In this document: piece by piece, positions 1 to 23,600 of the stretch
How the letters are laid out: the number at the start of each line of letters is the position of its first letter
How positions within the stretch are numbered: the first letter of the stretch is position 1
Assembly: GCF_901709675.1 (NCBI RefSeq)
Contig: NC_051103.1
Coordinates: 8,045,501 to 8,109,500 of the forward strand
Direction of reading: 5' to 3'
DNA: 64,000 nucleotides
Source: Syngnathus acus
Taxonomy: Eukaryota > Chordata > Actinopteri > Syngnathiformes > Syngnathidae
Translations under genes and position numbers: made by a program
The notes under the pieces: generated by a model
Told to the model about the DNA's origin: nothing
The model's database searches: none
What the model saw: only the letters and a program-made list of their open reading frames with translations

Positions 1-1155
1 TGAGATTTGGCCATCTGTTACATTACAGACTACAATAAACTCTTGTTGCAATCAGTCTGGCTTTCAAAGACACACAAGGAAGTGCTGGTCCTAAACCATT
101 TCAATCAATAGAAGCACATAAACAGTGCACTTAAAACAAGCTAATTTTAGTATCACACATTGTCCCCTTGAGAACACTCCCGAAGAATATCTACTAAATC
201 GATGGAGCCCATACTTAAGATGGAAACAATGTAAGGCTGAAGGTTCATAGCCTGCTTGTTCATGATTTAACACCCTTCTTGTCAGTTTACAGTCATCTCA
301 TTTTCTCCTGCATGACCCTGACAAGGGATTTTAAACTGACTGACAGTTTAAATACATCACATCAAAGACTATCATAATATAGGGGAGAGCGGGGCGAGTT
401 GTCACATTCCAATTATATTCTTCACCAGAGGGCGCATATTAAAGGTGGAATGTTTTTGTTACTTTGACCTTTTTATGGTCAGGGACCTTGTTCTGGCGGA
501 GAAGAAAAATAGTACATTGTAAGCCAGTTAACCAATAGATTTCATCCAATATATCATTTCGTGATCATTTGAAATATGCGATGAAAATGGAGTGAAGGGA
601 TTCATTTGTCAAGTTTGAGTGTTTGTCATCCAGTGCAAGTTGCATAAGTATATTTAATGGCTATTTCAATTGTTGTTTTTTCATTATAACCATTTTCTTA
701 CCTTGATTTGATCATGTACGTGTGCCTAAAATTGGCAGCATACAAAATAGTATATTGACTTAACTGTGTGTCCTTCAAAGATGGAAGATTGAGAATAGTC
801 CCTTGGTATTAGCATGTATTGACACATACTTTGGCCAGCATCAGCCCATGATGAGGCATTATTCGAAAGCTCTCTTGATTTAGCTTTCTGAGATTCACAT
901 GTACGTCGTATGAGTGAAATCAAACAACTGCAGCTCTTGTGTGTTGTGCTTGTTGCCAAGGCGGAATCATCTTTGATGGAGCCTTAATTGTTTCGGGCTT
1001 TGTATCGCTTGTAGAGGTCGCCATCCTTTGACATTGTTTTTTTGGTTTTTTTCTTTCATCTTTAATCCCAGTAACTCCGTGCCTTGGGTTTATAACAAAA
1101 GCTCAGTGATATCCCCCATTAAATCACATGCCAAAGTAATCGCTCCTCTACCCGC
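1..1155. other. Upstream intergenic region, no gene seen
   Basis: AT-rich sequence without a coding exon that I can support; the short open frames lack splice context. The only notable site is a CTCF-like motif at 421-435 (see separate entry). The proximal promoter of the downstream myosin gene begins at about 1156. Confidence 0.6.
421..435 (+). promoter_or_regulatory. CTCF-like motif, forward orientation
   Basis: TTCACCAGAGGGCGC fits the vertebrate CTCF core (CCASYAGRKGGC) except for the first base. Orientation is forward. A second motif in reverse orientation lies at 45390-45401. Binding is inference from the motif only. Confidence 0.3.
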
Positions 1156-1247
1156 CACATGGCTTTGACCTAAATATAGGTGTCGGAGACCTTATAAAAG
1201 ACTTTAGCGCCAATGGCGTTGGCATTTTTCAGCTGAGACGTCTGCTG
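1156..1247 (+). promoter_or_regulatory. Muscle-type promoter and 5' non-coding exon of the myosin gene
   Basis: In order: an E-box CACATG (1156-1161), a perfect MEF2 consensus CTAAATATAG (1170-1179, YTAWWWWTAR), a TATA box TATAAAAG (1193-1200), then a short non-coding exon starting near 1223 and containing a second E-box CAGCTG (1230-1235). The exon ends at 1247 before a consensus donor GTAAGT. The 96-bp intron ends with an AG at 1342-1343, leaving 14 nt of leader before the ATG at 1358. E-box, MEF2 and TATA in this spacing is typical of sarcomeric gene promoters. The transcription start is inferred from the TATA position. Confidence 0.7.
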
Positions 1248-1357
1248 GTAAGTATGTTGGACCGTTTTGGGTTGTTGAGTGATGGAATGATTTGAGTCAT
1301 TCGGATAATAATTCATAATATTACGGTTGACTTGTACTTTTAGAGAAGAGTGCAAAA

Positions 1358-10520
<9,163 letters not shown>

Positions 10521-10570
10521 AACTCGAGAATATCTACGACCAGAGAATCGTCAATATCAACCCCAAATGA

Positions 10571-10576
10571 AATAAA
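10571..10576 (+). terminator. Polyadenylation signal AATAAA of the myosin gene
   Basis: AATAAA lies 51 nt after the TAG stop, giving a very short 3'UTR, as is usual for fish myosin heavy chain genes. Confidence 0.65.
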
Positions 10577-11440
10577 AATGAATATCTGAATTTAATTAGA
10601 TGAACTTGAACAGAAATGATTCAATTTTATGCATGTTTACTTCATGAACCAGTGTTGTATGCATGATGTGGGAGTGGTGCAAGCTTTTGTGTCTAGTTGA
10701 ATTGTTGCCGTTCCAGATGCAGGCAGGCAGGCAGGCCTGTGGACACAAATGACAAGACAATTACAAGCATTCGATTGAAAGAGTTGACTTGAAAACGCAC
10801 AGGCCATGTCGGGCTTATTTGGAAGATTCGCACCTGCAGACAGAAAGTAGAACATGAACACAAATGCATTAAAAGACCTGTTTTAGAAATTCTCTGGTGG
10901 ATTTATGCAAACGCTGCTTCGTCTACTTACCTTCCGGTCGTTGAAGACGTTAACTGCCAACGCTAGCTTCTGCAAACTTTTCGCGCAGCAGGTGGACCAG
11001 AGCATGAAAAGGAAATGGACATGTTCATTTCATTCTGGCTTACATACAAGTGAATGGGGGCACTGCCGTCTTGTGGTAGCTTGGCGTCGTTACATAAAGC
11101 GCTTCATAAACGAGTTAAAAGCCTCGTTAATTCATGACATTTTTGGATACTATAATAATTGTCACGCCTTTATTGACGTGGATGAAAATAAAAAAATAGC
11201 AAGTTTGACAATTTGAGTGAAGTACAATATTCGTTTGAGTGCAGTTTTTACAAATAGCAGCCTGTGAAGACGTTTGTGTTTCTTTCTAGTTAAATGTCGC
11301 CCTCTTGTGGCAATCACGCAACATTACAAGTTTTTAAAGATTTTATTTGTTTTGTTTCTCATTTTCGGGGTTTTATTTTGAAGTCGTTATTGGTTTCCTG
11401 TTTGCTCTTCTTCCCTTTGCGCGACTTGACATTTAAGCTT
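10577..11440. other. Intergenic region between myosin and GAS7
   Basis: No coding exon supported. It contains a short GCAG/CAGG repeat near 10720-10735 and GCCCTCTTGTGG near 11300, a partial CTCF-like core. It ends in the GC-rich GAS7 promoter region. Confidence 0.5.
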
Positions 11441-11444
11441 TGTG

Positions 11445-11662
11445 GCCTGAAACGGAGCGCTCAGGCAAGCAAGCATCGCGCAGCAGAGCAGTGCGGCGCG
11501 GCGCGGTGCGGTGCGGGGCGTACTGAGCGTGACCACCTTGCAACCTGTTCATCTACTTGAAACAAGTTTCACAACAAACTGTCATTCTTCCGAGGTGCGG
11601 ACCTTTAGGGACAACATTGGCATCGGGCATCTTGTGTCTGAAAACTTTTGCTTTTCCGGGCG
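11445..11662 (+). promoter_or_regulatory. GC-rich GAS7 promoter / 5'UTR region
   Basis: A CpG-dense patch with a GCGGCGCGG-type run (about 11490-11520) lies just upstream of the GAS7 ATG in otherwise AT-rich DNA. There is no TATA box. This fits a CpG-island-like promoter for the long, SH3-containing GAS7 form. Confidence 0.5.
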
Positions 11663-14600
11663 ATGTCTGGATCATACTGCAAAACTTTGTACCCGTTCAG
11701 TGGAGATCAGCACCAGCAGGGACTGAGCTTCGATGCCGGGGAGATGATCATGGTGCTTCAGTCTCTGCCTGGAGGCTGGTGGGAAGGAGAGAAAGATGGA
11801 ACCCGAGGATGGTTTCCTTCAAGTTATGTCCAGGTACTGGAGGTAAGATTTTTTGTTTTTTTTTAAAAATGATACTCAACATCTAAACTTGCAACCCAAT
11901 TGTAAAATATTGCATAAATAAAAATTCAAAATCATTTCAATTAGGTTGACTCATTTAACAAATGGCAGCCACTAAAAGAAAAAGTCACCATGAAGTGACA
12001 CATGCATGAATGACTAGTTTCCCCGAGTTGTGTTGATCACATTGGGTGAAACTTCTTCCAGGGACTGGCATCTTGCTGAGTGGCCGCTCGCTCGCTCGCT
12101 CGCCCGCCCGCCCGCACACTTCCTCATTCCATTCGCATTCCATTCCAATTCTCAGGTCTCCTCGGAGTGCGCGTGAATGCACTGGCTGCTCTCGTTGCTC
12201 ATGGTCAGCTCCTCACTTGAAATGTGGGCGCCTACAATCTTGAAAGTCTACCCTGAAATTAAGTCACGATGTAGTTGTGCAGTTTTGGACAACACGAGTG
12301 GGCAAAAACAAAAATACAAATATTGTGGAAGCTGTGCAAAGAATCACAGCACTACTGCATGCCGTGCACTCACATATTTAACGACCGTTTTAGGATTAGA
12401 TTAAGGAAGAAAAATCACTTTTAAACTCCATCCATCCATGCATGCATCCGCCCATCCATCCATCCAAGATAAATTATTCTCTATAATATCAGAATTTGCC
12501 ATTTTTTAAATCAATTGGTTTATTATTATAAAATGATTGTGAATAGGTGTCTTGTGTTTGCTGATATTTCGTGTGACTTATCACAGTCTCCGTGCTTTCA
12601 CAGTATCTTTGACTGAAACTGTGGTCGGATATTTGTGATGTTTGAATAAAGTTTCACCTTTGAATGACTCACGCAGCTTTTGTTCTTTGAATGGAAACTA
12701 ACTTCAAATTAACTCTTGGCAAAGGGAAAGATTGGCCCTTATCATGCAGATGGTTGAAGTTTGGAGTTGACACTTTGTTACTTTATTACTGCACCGAGAT
12801 TTAAACACTGTCATGCCCAAACTTGTGAGCAGCTAGCTATCACATCCAAAATACCGTCATTTGTGTCATCACACAAATACATACAGTCAATCAAAACGAG
12901 GCGGTGAAATGTTTGGCTGTGACACATCCGCTTTCCAACTTGGCCTCAAACTAAAGAACACATTGAAGGTTTTCACATATCTTGTGGTCAAACTCTCAGT
13001 GAGTACCTCGGGACAATTTGCTGTGCATCTTCCCAGCACGTAGTTGCTGGAGAAAAAAAAAGCCTTTTGTGTTGTGGGAACAGTCCGAAAGCTTTAAATT
13101 GTGAGAAATTTTAGCTACCAATTTGAGGTTTTTGAGGTCAAATGAACTTTTTTTTTGGTACTGGAAGCATGTCACTGTTTCTATTTTGAGTTGTGTTTTG
13201 AAAAAAAAAAAAAACATTAGCTCAGAGTAATTATAGTGATTTTCAGTTGGCCTAGCTTTACTATTTCATTCCTCATGATGCAAATGAAATATATCCTAAA
13301 TAATATCCTACTAACAATTGCTCAATCCTACTATTTTACTATTATTATTATTTACTATCCTGTTGCTTCCATGTCAATAGTAACTAGCCTAACGGCAAGG
13401 TGTCCCGATATTTTCTTCGACTTCCATGGAGTGATTATGGTTATTCTGTTCTTGGATCATTTTCATATTGTAAATTAGGGAAATGGGTGGTAACAAAATG
13501 GTCATTGTAAGGACTTGCCTACATGCACGCATGCACGCACGCACAGGACCTTAAGCAGACAATGGCAGCAGTTAGTGTGCGCATATGTGCATGCACTGAA
13601 CAGTGTCAATGTCTCCTCCAGTTTCTCAAGTCTCCCACATTTCCCAAATGCATATGTCCAAATAAAGATAGCCTTGTTGTTCTTTCCCCCTTCCAAACAC
13701 TCATTATCCTTCACCCCTGCATTGAGTCGTTCCTGTTCTATCTTGGGTGCATTTGTCAAGCAGCTAGTGGCTCAGTGTATGTGTGAGAAATTTCTCCCTG
13801 GCTGGATTTTTCATGAGGTCTTGACTCTTGCTGAGCGATCCCAAAGGAGTTGGGAACTCTGCGTGTGCTCCAAAGAGTGCTTACAGTACAGGGCCTGCTT
13901 ATGGCAATGGTGATGATGGAGTTACGACTCCCTCGAGGGACTGCGTGGGAGTTTGTGTGAGGAGAGTGTTGGCTTGTTTTGTATTGGCCGTCATGGGTTT
14001 TCAGCTGACGTGTGCATTTTCTCTTCTTTTCACATTGTGATAATGTTATTTGAAAAGAAAAGCCTCTGGAATCCACACGGGACAACTCCAGTCAATGTAA
14101 ATTACAAGCAATGCTCTTGAAGTCTTTTTTAAACGGCAAACTATTACTCAACAATTTGATGGAATGATCTGTTTATTTATTTATTGCACTCTTGCATTCC
14201 TACATTAGGCTTGTTCATTCAATGAGCTGATCTGTTGACCATTTGGACTGCTGACTTTGCTTCTTCATCCTCCTCCACACAGCCAGTGATCAGGGGAGGG
14301 GGTCTGACTGTCTTTTACCAAAAATCATGTGACCAATGGTGACGGTGACACAGATGATGACAGTTGGGACAGTGTGACTCACCTCTTCAGGACAATGGCA
14401 CAAAGTCTGTCCTCAGACGTTACTAACCTGCTGATGAGTCAACACTGGAAAGAAAGAAATGAAATGAAAAAGTTTAGTTGTTGCTCAAGGTTGGAGTCTT
14501 TTTGTCAACTGGTTACGCCAGTGTCCATTGGGCCACGTCATCATTACATGCAACTATGATGAGGAGGTTTTGCGGCAAAAAACGAAAGACAAAGAAGAGT

Positions 14601-17600
14601 ACCATCATGTTTGAATTGGTACTCTTTTGTGCGGGTTAGGGTTAGAGAATGGATTTTTGTCTTCATTATAATGCCTTAAGTCTTTGGACACATTGGATTT
14701 AAGTTCATAAGTTGTTGTCCTGCATCCCTTTATTTCTCTTGGAGAAATAAATGTTCCGGAAAGTTCCGTGAGTGGTGTCGCAAAAGACGTTTTATTTTCT
14801 TTATTACATACAGTTATGTCATTTGATGCTGACGCCAATACTTGCTTGCAATGATTTCGCAATCAAAGCCCATGAATAATGCAGATCTGGGAACGTAAAA
14901 GACTTGTGAGCAATATAAAATCATTTAAATGTCAATTCCAGGTGGTTCACAACTTGTTCATTTTGACTGAAATCATACGTATTTTCTTTTATTTCCGTGA
15001 TGACGAGCATTGCATTTAACGCAAAAGCCGAATTTAAATGACAATGATAAGAAATGCAGAATCAAATAGCTTCCATTGCATGATTGTTGTGGTTGCTTCT
15101 CAGTCTGTGCAGAAGGATGAGTGCGTTTGCCACAGGCTTTTCTGGCATGCTGTGAATGTGGAGCCAAAGGCAGTTTTGTTCAGTTATAGAAGTTTAACCA
15201 TCTGGAATGGTGCATTATTTAATGTCGCATATGCTGGGACAAGAACGCTCCAAGATTTGACACTACTAAAGTCTTTCTTATATGCTGGACTCACAGAGTT
15301 TGGTTCAATCCTGGAAGGCATCCCCAGGCAAATTAGACAGACATCTTCACATCGTCAGATGTCAATAAGCTTCAGGAATTGCTGCCTAAAATCCATGCTG
15401 TTCAAGCCACCACCGACCGGATGGCCACCATCTGTGGCCCAAAGAAGAACAATCCTGGAGTTTAGTCACTAATACTGAACATGTGACATCAATGACACAA
15501 GCAGGAAATATAGAGAATGCACAAGCATGTTTTGTGGTATGTCAGAATACATTTAAACACATCAATAAAAATAAAAGACATGAAATATTTGGATTTTCCT
15601 TAAAGCCAACTGTTTTCAGTCAACACGAATAAATCATTTGGCCTCACCGTTCCAATACTTTTGGAGGCGAGTGCTGCTGATAATCTTTTGACATGAGAGA
15701 GCAATGCCATTTAGTGGATAGCTGCTGCACATTTTCAAAGCAACTGACCAAATTTTGTCTTTCAAGTCTCTCTGCACAAGATCTTTACAATGGGCTCTTT
15801 CTTCCTCTTCTGTATTCCTGCTAACCGTTTGCAGATGGATGCAGTTTGCCTTCTTTTTGTCATTTGCGTTCTATGGACATATGCTGGCCGGATTTGCCAG
15901 TTTGTACATTATGTAGCAGCAGGACGCTCTTTGCTCTGATGTCATTGCTTGCTTGCTCGCTTGTAAAATGAATGAGGAAATTAAAACCGTATAACATTTT
16001 TGTATCTCTTGGGAGGCTATAACATTTGTCTGGACAATATTGCCGCTTAAATCCTTCCACTTATTTATATTCCTTCTTCTGTTTTGACAGAGAACAGCAT
16101 CGCTAAGTCAGCTTCCGCTGGAGGACCTGAAAGAGCCTCTGCCTCCTCACTGGAAGTGCTACATGTCTCCACAAGGGCGGCGATACTATGTCAACACCAT
16201 GAGCAATGGTATGACTATATAAGAAAAATAAAGAAGGCTCACCCGTTTTCTGAGTTTGATCATATGACATTCGCGAGCTGAGCCACGATTGGTCGCTCGT
16301 TACCTGAGCCCTGAGAAATGGTGATGGCCGCCACCTGAGATGGATAAAAACAGGTTCATACATATCCCACTAAGTGTATTATTTTTGCCAATTCCGAGTT
16401 TAAGCTAGTGGGGCAATTGATGCACTAAAAATGTGTTAAAAATCAATTTTAAGTCACTTTATTGTTATGTATTAAAGCGAAATGACTAACAAGAAAATAT
16501 GACGCAAACTGGCGGTGTGACAATTGAGGATGTTGGTCTCGACCGCAGCTTACGGAAAGATGAAAACACACTTGCTGATGAGTGATAGTTTCCCTAGCAA
16601 CTGTTTTTTTGTTTTGTATCATTTCTAAAGAGCAGAGCAAAACAGATGAAACCGCAAAGATTGTTCAACCACACAAAACAATGCCTGGGGTTAGAAAATA
16701 CCTATTCTATTATCAACCACCACAGTTAGCACCCCTTTAAAAGCAAAAATGTTAATATGCTGCTTATTGTTGCTTGAGGCGTAAGAGTACATCCTACATG
16801 TGTAACCACATCTGTGGATTTGATTTGACATCAGAGCGGAACCATTTTCCCACAGAGCTGTTCGCATCTTGTTTGTGTCTGATCATGTTTCCAGCGGTCA
16901 AATGGTGGCCAGGACTGGATCTAAATTTAGCACAGACACAGGCAGTAAGGAGTCACTCGTCCTAATCCTCCTTTCGTTTTACTCACATGAACTTTGGTGC
17001 TTAATGTGATGATTGTTTTACAAAGTCCAGACTTTGGAATCCTGAGTACTCATATTATTATATACATTTAACATTTTAAGTCAAAACTGTGTGAGGTCAT
17101 ATCATGTTTTTTCAAAATGAAATTAAAAAAAAAAAATACGCCATTCAAGTTGCACCAAAAATTGAAAGCACCATTATGTATGATTTCATGAGATAGCGAT
17201 ATATGCAGACAAACTTTAAAATACATAAGGAAATTTCAATTCAGCTGGCATCAGAGGGTTAACATTGCAAAGAGGCGTGTTTAAAGAGTGCAGTAAGCAT
17301 TATACACACACACACACGCACACAGCCTTATATTTACAACTACAGTAAAAATACATGAGGATCTATTCTCATAAGAGCTTTTTACTTAGGAGACCAAACT
17401 GCACTGCAGGTGTGGACGGACTTCTTTTCAAATTCACAACTCTTATCTGATGACATTCTTTGTGAACAATAAGCATTTATAGCATGTCTGCTATTTTCTC
17501 TGGCCTCTTTTCATTACGCTGCGATATGCAGCATGATCAGATACTGTCCTGTGTGTGTCTGGGTGCCATAGTAACGGAACTACATGCGTAGGCGAGGGCA

Positions 17601-20600
17601 GTGTGTCCTTGTTCTGTGTTTTGGAGGTTTTTCCCTTCCTGTGTTGCTGGGTGCTACAGTTCTTAGCAGCAGTCTTTTGAGAGTCTCCACTCATCCCTGT
17701 CTGACCAATGGGAAACTACATGCACATGACTAACACTAAGGAAAATAACCAAGTGATTCTGAAAAATTGGCCAGTGTGTAGGAGGAAGTGTGTGTGTGTG
17801 TGTGTGTGTGTGTGAACCATCGTATACATGTTGTGGTCAGACCGCAGAGGTGAGACACTAAGCCATCTTTTTTAGTCCGCTTTCTGATTTCCTAACTCAT
17901 TTATGCAAAGAGAAAAAGGTCATTCATGTGCTGCGTGCTGTCATTTCTATTTTGAATCTGCATAATTAAGGCTCCTTTCTGGTGTCAAAAGAGGCTGGCA
18001 GGAAATGAGCCATGTGATACACAATTTCGATGCTTTTGGCTTCAGTTTGGCGCTGACGATTTACTGCTGATGATGCGGCATTTATAAATGTGACAGGCTT
18101 CATAAAAAATCATCCAAATGACTAGAGATCATTTCGCCTGCTTTTAATTGTCCCTTCCTGTTGTCGATTTGAGCCCGAGAGCCGTGCTTTCTGCTCGTGG
18201 TTCATCAAATTGCAAAGCATGCCTTTTATCCTTCAGCTAGCTGCCAGTTTTTCACTCCATGCGTGTCATTTAAGGAGATGGGCTTGGCCCAACTGCCTCC
18301 TCTGTTCAACAGCACCCCATAGAGCCGAGCCAACCCAAAAGGCCCGAATTAAATAAGAGTTCTTTTTTTACATGTCGCCTTTTGTTTTCTTTTTTCTTTT
18401 CGCATTCTGACAGTGAAGGCTAATTCTGATGGATCCTGTGGTGAGAATGGACCTGTGCAGAAAAACAAAGCAAAAAGAGCACTTATGAGTCCAAGTGCAG
18501 GAAAATCTGGATGTATGATTGGACTTCTGGGGAGCTTGAGTGTTTTTTCTATTTGATACATTTATTTTAAACAGTTACCTCGATGTCACCATTTTTATAA
18601 AAGTCTTCTTGTTGTATTTTCTATTCTTTTCATCAGAGACAACATGGGAGAGACCCTCCAGTGTTCCAGGGACTCCCAAATCATCCTTTCGCCACAAGAG
18701 CTCCCTTCCTGCAGGTTGGCTATCTGTTGGAATTATTTATCAGTGCAACTTGCTCATCTTTTAGCAACCCCAGGCTACAAATTCTCCTCAAATTCCACAG
18801 TGGCACAAAGAATCCTTTCATTCACACCACACACATCCAAACAGACACTTCCTGGAACTAATTTTATCTGTAGCTTCAATTGCAGAACTAAAGACCCCTT
18901 TGTCACTCTTTTGGCTCAATCTATCTATCTATCTACCTAAAGTCTGACAAAGACAGAGCCTGGGAGGATTCGAACATGTTTCCAACTCAACCACTGAAAG
19001 TTGCTCTCCTTTAGATCTATCAGCTCCATTGAAAAAAAAAAAAAAACGTCATTCATATACATAGTGTCATGCTTGTCAAATTATAAAATAATCGACTTGT
19101 CGCCGCAGTGAACGGGTTTCACTCAGATGAGAGCCCCTGGCATCCCATGGAACTTCCACACAACAATATGATCCGGAAAGGCAGCACTGAGCAACAGGTA
19201 AAACACTACACTACTATATATCAAAGTCAGGAAAAGTAGTTCGGAAAATGGATTTTCCGAACTTCTCGTATGTGGCACTCGGCTATAATTACAGATGAAC
19301 TCCGAAGCTTATGCTTGATGCTAAAGATAATGACGTGTCATGTTTTTCCACATTAAAAATCCCTTTCCTGGTCGAGATGCTGACAGCAATTAAAAGTAGA
19401 TTAATCCCGCCTCCACTATCTGTTCCTGTGATCATAATTAACAAGGCAATGTGGGAGCAGCAACAGCAGCAGCACTTTCAGAAGATCCACCCACCACTTT
19501 CTTTCACTTTGTCCCGTCATATTTACTACTTTCCTGCCCGTCACACCTAAACACAAGAAAATATGGATAGTCTTCTGTTTCTATTTGTTATATTATTGTC
19601 TGGTTTCTTTTTATAACTTTATAACTTGGTTCATGTAAATTTGGTTGAACCCAATACAACCCAAAAAATATTCTCAAGTAAAACTCAAGCATTAGCATTA
19701 AAAAAAGAAATAAACATCAGAAAACGTGATTGCAGCCTTTTAAATCATCTTATTTTCCAATAGTGTATTTGGTGCTTTCGCAACAGCTGTTGCAAAGTCG
19801 AATTTATGAGCGAGAACACAAACCCCACATGGACACTCAAACACAAAGCTGCGCTGCACTGTCTTCACTTCTCTGAACACACACACACTCCCTCACATCA
19901 TGCATACACGGCCGCAGGAGCAGAGCGAGAGCTCCGCATTGGAAAGGAAAGGAAAGGAAAGGCGCTAGAACAACTGTACGAGAGTGTGGAGTAGTCATGT
20001 CTGACATGGAAGACGCTGGCTTTGACGGAGCGTCCTTCCTTTCTCCTCAGAGCCCGGGACCAACGTCGCCCACCAGGAGACAGAACAAGGAGACCACAGT
20101 GACGGTGAGTGGGAACACTTTCCAACAACTACCTTCAGTAGACATCAAAGATCTCATTTACTACCAAGCGGGGACTACATTTCCAGTTTGAAAAAAAAAG
20201 AAAAATACAGATATTCCTGGTGGGATCTTTCTTTCCACCCATTATAGCTGCAGTACATCACCTGTGTGAGCAGTTTTTCAGAATATGAAAAAGCAGGAAA
20301 GCTCATTTTTAAATTCATTATACATCAGTGGAATTTCTTTCCCATCTTTTCGCTAAAACAAGATCCGAGTTTACGGAAACAAAAAAAAACGTATTGAAGA
20401 CTTGGGTTGAAGCTACAAATCTGAGTCAGAAGGTCCTTTGATGTAACAGACACGGCAGTAAATCAGCAGGACTTTGGTTCTGAAACGCCGCATGTGCATC
20501 AAACAGACTCCATGTGGTCAGTCCACTTAGTAAAAGCCCAAAGGGTTTACGTCACAAAACGACAGTCTTACCTAACACGCTGTCAACAACAAAACAATCT

Positions 20601-23600
20601 ATTTCTACTTTTAAGATAGCAATGGAAACAAATCAATCATGGAATGACAGGCCAAACTTGACCCTGTATGTTGCTTGTTTGGTTTAATACTCGAGCTGGA
20701 GTCTCGTGACCTAGTTGGACCTCTAATGTTCTGCACCTTTCTAGACAGTTTGGTCAAATCCAGAATTGTATGACGTTTGACTTGTGGCTCTGAACTTGTC
20801 AGCATTTCTGTTGGTTCCCACCAACCACAGCAGTGAAATATTTATTACCTTTGTTGTCATGGGATGTGACTTCATCCATCCCCTCACAGACAAGTGCTTG
20901 TTGCTTCAGTTCCATCTGAGGAATTCTTTGGACTTTCTTTTGGCTGGAGGAAACACCCCTGTGGTTCTCTTTCAGGGGGAAAGTGTCAATTATTTTTCCA
21001 CGTCTGATCATGTAAATCATGTTCACAGCCATAGGTTTAAAACAACACCAGTATGGACTTACGGTACTTGACCTCTTTGCCCGTTTATAAGATTTATTTT
21101 TCAGGATAGATTAATGCAATCCCACTAACACGTTTTGAGCAACACAAAGTGAGTGTTTGATCCATAAGAAAAATGATTGCGTAATCCAATCGAATTTCGG
21201 AATGTGTATTTATTTTGGCACGATACGATTTTAAGAATTAATCCAATCCAGATGCAAAATTCAGATTAGCCACTTGGTGCTTTTTTTCCTCCTAATTTGT
21301 ATTTTCCAAATCGTCCCAACTTTATCCAAGTTGTGTTTGTATAAATGAGCCATTAATCAAGTCTCTCGCTGTCTCTCCCTCCCGACAGATTAATAGTGTG
21401 ACTTTCCCTCTGCCTGCCTCCATGACAGAACAACAGCTGCTTAAACCAAACGAATGGAGTTACTGTGACTACTTCTGGGTGAGTTCTAAAAAAGTCTGAA
21501 GCAAAATCACCATCAACATTCCAAACTGTCACCATAAAATCAGAGAATCACATTTGTTTGACATCTCCCAAGCAGAAACAAACGACAAGAATCCATTCCA
21601 CTCTGTTTACAATGCCCGTCTTCCACTTGTTTGACTAAATAGCATCCCGTATATAAGCGTATCCTTTTGAGAGGCCGGCCGGATAATAGATTGCGTCCAT
21701 CTCTGCTAGCCTCTGTGTGGATCTCCTGCAGTGTAATGTCTACCACGTGTGATGCGTCTGTCCACAAGTCGAAGCCGCGGCACGCTTCGAAGGCATCCGA
21801 GTTACGTAACATTTCCGAACAGTACTGTATACTAAATTCACTTGCTTACTTCATGTCATTCTGTGCTTGTTGTACACAGTCCATTTTCTTGTAAGTCCCT
21901 CGATGGGAGCAAACAGGAAAAGTGGAGTCAGCAAAGCCAAGACAAATACTGACCATCTTCAATTTTATTATGTCATGTATGTTGCTAAGGGAGAAAAATA
22001 ATATGTTTGACGTTTCGAAGCCAAGTCTTGACGTTTCTAAGCAACAGTATTTAGCCTAGATTTGAATGAAAAACACAACATTGTTTGATGGCATTGTATT
22101 ATAATAATAAGGCTCCTCTCTAATTGCCATGGTAACTCCCAAATCTTCTGGTTGCATGCAGTGTTTACAATTTTTTCAGCTCAGCTACTTTTCCGCTTCC
22201 AACGGCACGGTTAGCGTTGTTCTTGACGCCCGTTCAACTTGGCCGTCCGTCCGTGCCTGCTCCACTCCGAGCTTGCTTTTGATGTTATTCCGCTACCTGT
22301 TTGCTTACTTTGCCACAGATCAAACCATGAAGTACTACGCTGAGGTGTGACATTCTCATGTTTGCTGCTAAGTGTTTGTTCAAAGTGTCTCTTGTGTGCT
22401 TGTTTTGTTGATCCTTTAGACTGATAAGAAAGATCCCCAGGCCAACAGCTACATCAGCGGGTTTGAAGTTTTATTGCAGAAACAACTGAAAGGGAAACAA
22501 ATGCAGAAAGAGATGGCCGAATTTGTACGAGAGAGGTACCCGCAGTCTTTTGAGTCTCATTCCTCTTTTTTTTAATGTTTCATTCTCAAGTTACCATGAA
22601 AACCACACAGTTCCCACATGTGGTTTCCCCTTTTTTTTTTTTTCTGCGACATCACTGTGTTGCACAACACAGGAAGTGCGTCGTCATTAATTGCACTGTG
22701 CAAATGCACAACAGGTAATGAAACTCTTTACTTCTCTCTCAGGATAAAAATAGAGGAGGAATACGCCAAGAACCTTTCCAAACTTGCCCAGATACCTCTA
22801 GCAAGCCAGGAAGAAGGGTGAGTCAATAAAGTGAAACTTCCAAAAAGCAGTGTGATAGCATTTTCACTTGACTCAAAATGCAATATGGAAACTATCAATG
22901 GTCATTAGAGGGGGGGGGGGATATTCCTTCCTTAAATGCTCACATGATGCATATAAGACTGAAGATAAACAAGGAGGCTGAAGTGGGGTGGAATTGTTCC
23001 ATCCAGAACCTTGAATGGGTCAGCCCACACTTGCACAATACTTCCATTCTATCTCCCACGAAGGCCAGCTCTGTTGTCAAGAAGGACAAATGCTGTTTTG
23101 TTGCTTGCCATTCAAGTACTGTATTTGCAGCCCAGCACCGCCAGCCTTCAACACTTTTTTTTTTTTTTTTTTAATGCGGCACAAATGTGATCACAAAGAA
23201 TGTGAGCACATTTTATTCCTTCTCATCCAACCAACGACAACAAAAGAGAGGACTTGAATTTGTTATTCTACATGGCTGTAGCTTTACAGCTTTGGTCCTA
23301 GGTGATCTTTTCCACCTCCACTGACCTCCACCAGGTGTTTTTTGGTCTTCCTGACTTTCTTTTGACCTTCGGGATTCCAGGATAAGGCCCGCCTGGTGGT
23401 GTTAAAGTGATGTTTCCTGAGGGTGTTTCCAAGCCAGTTTCTCTGTCCTATCTCTATTTCAAATTGTTTGGTAATGTTCCCCAGCTGTTTATTAATTCTC
23501 ATCAGGATATTGTTGCAATGTAAAATTCGACAGGGTTTCTTATGTTGTTTTTTTCCCCAATTGTATGACTGGACTTTTGGAGTATTATGATTTAGAAGGC

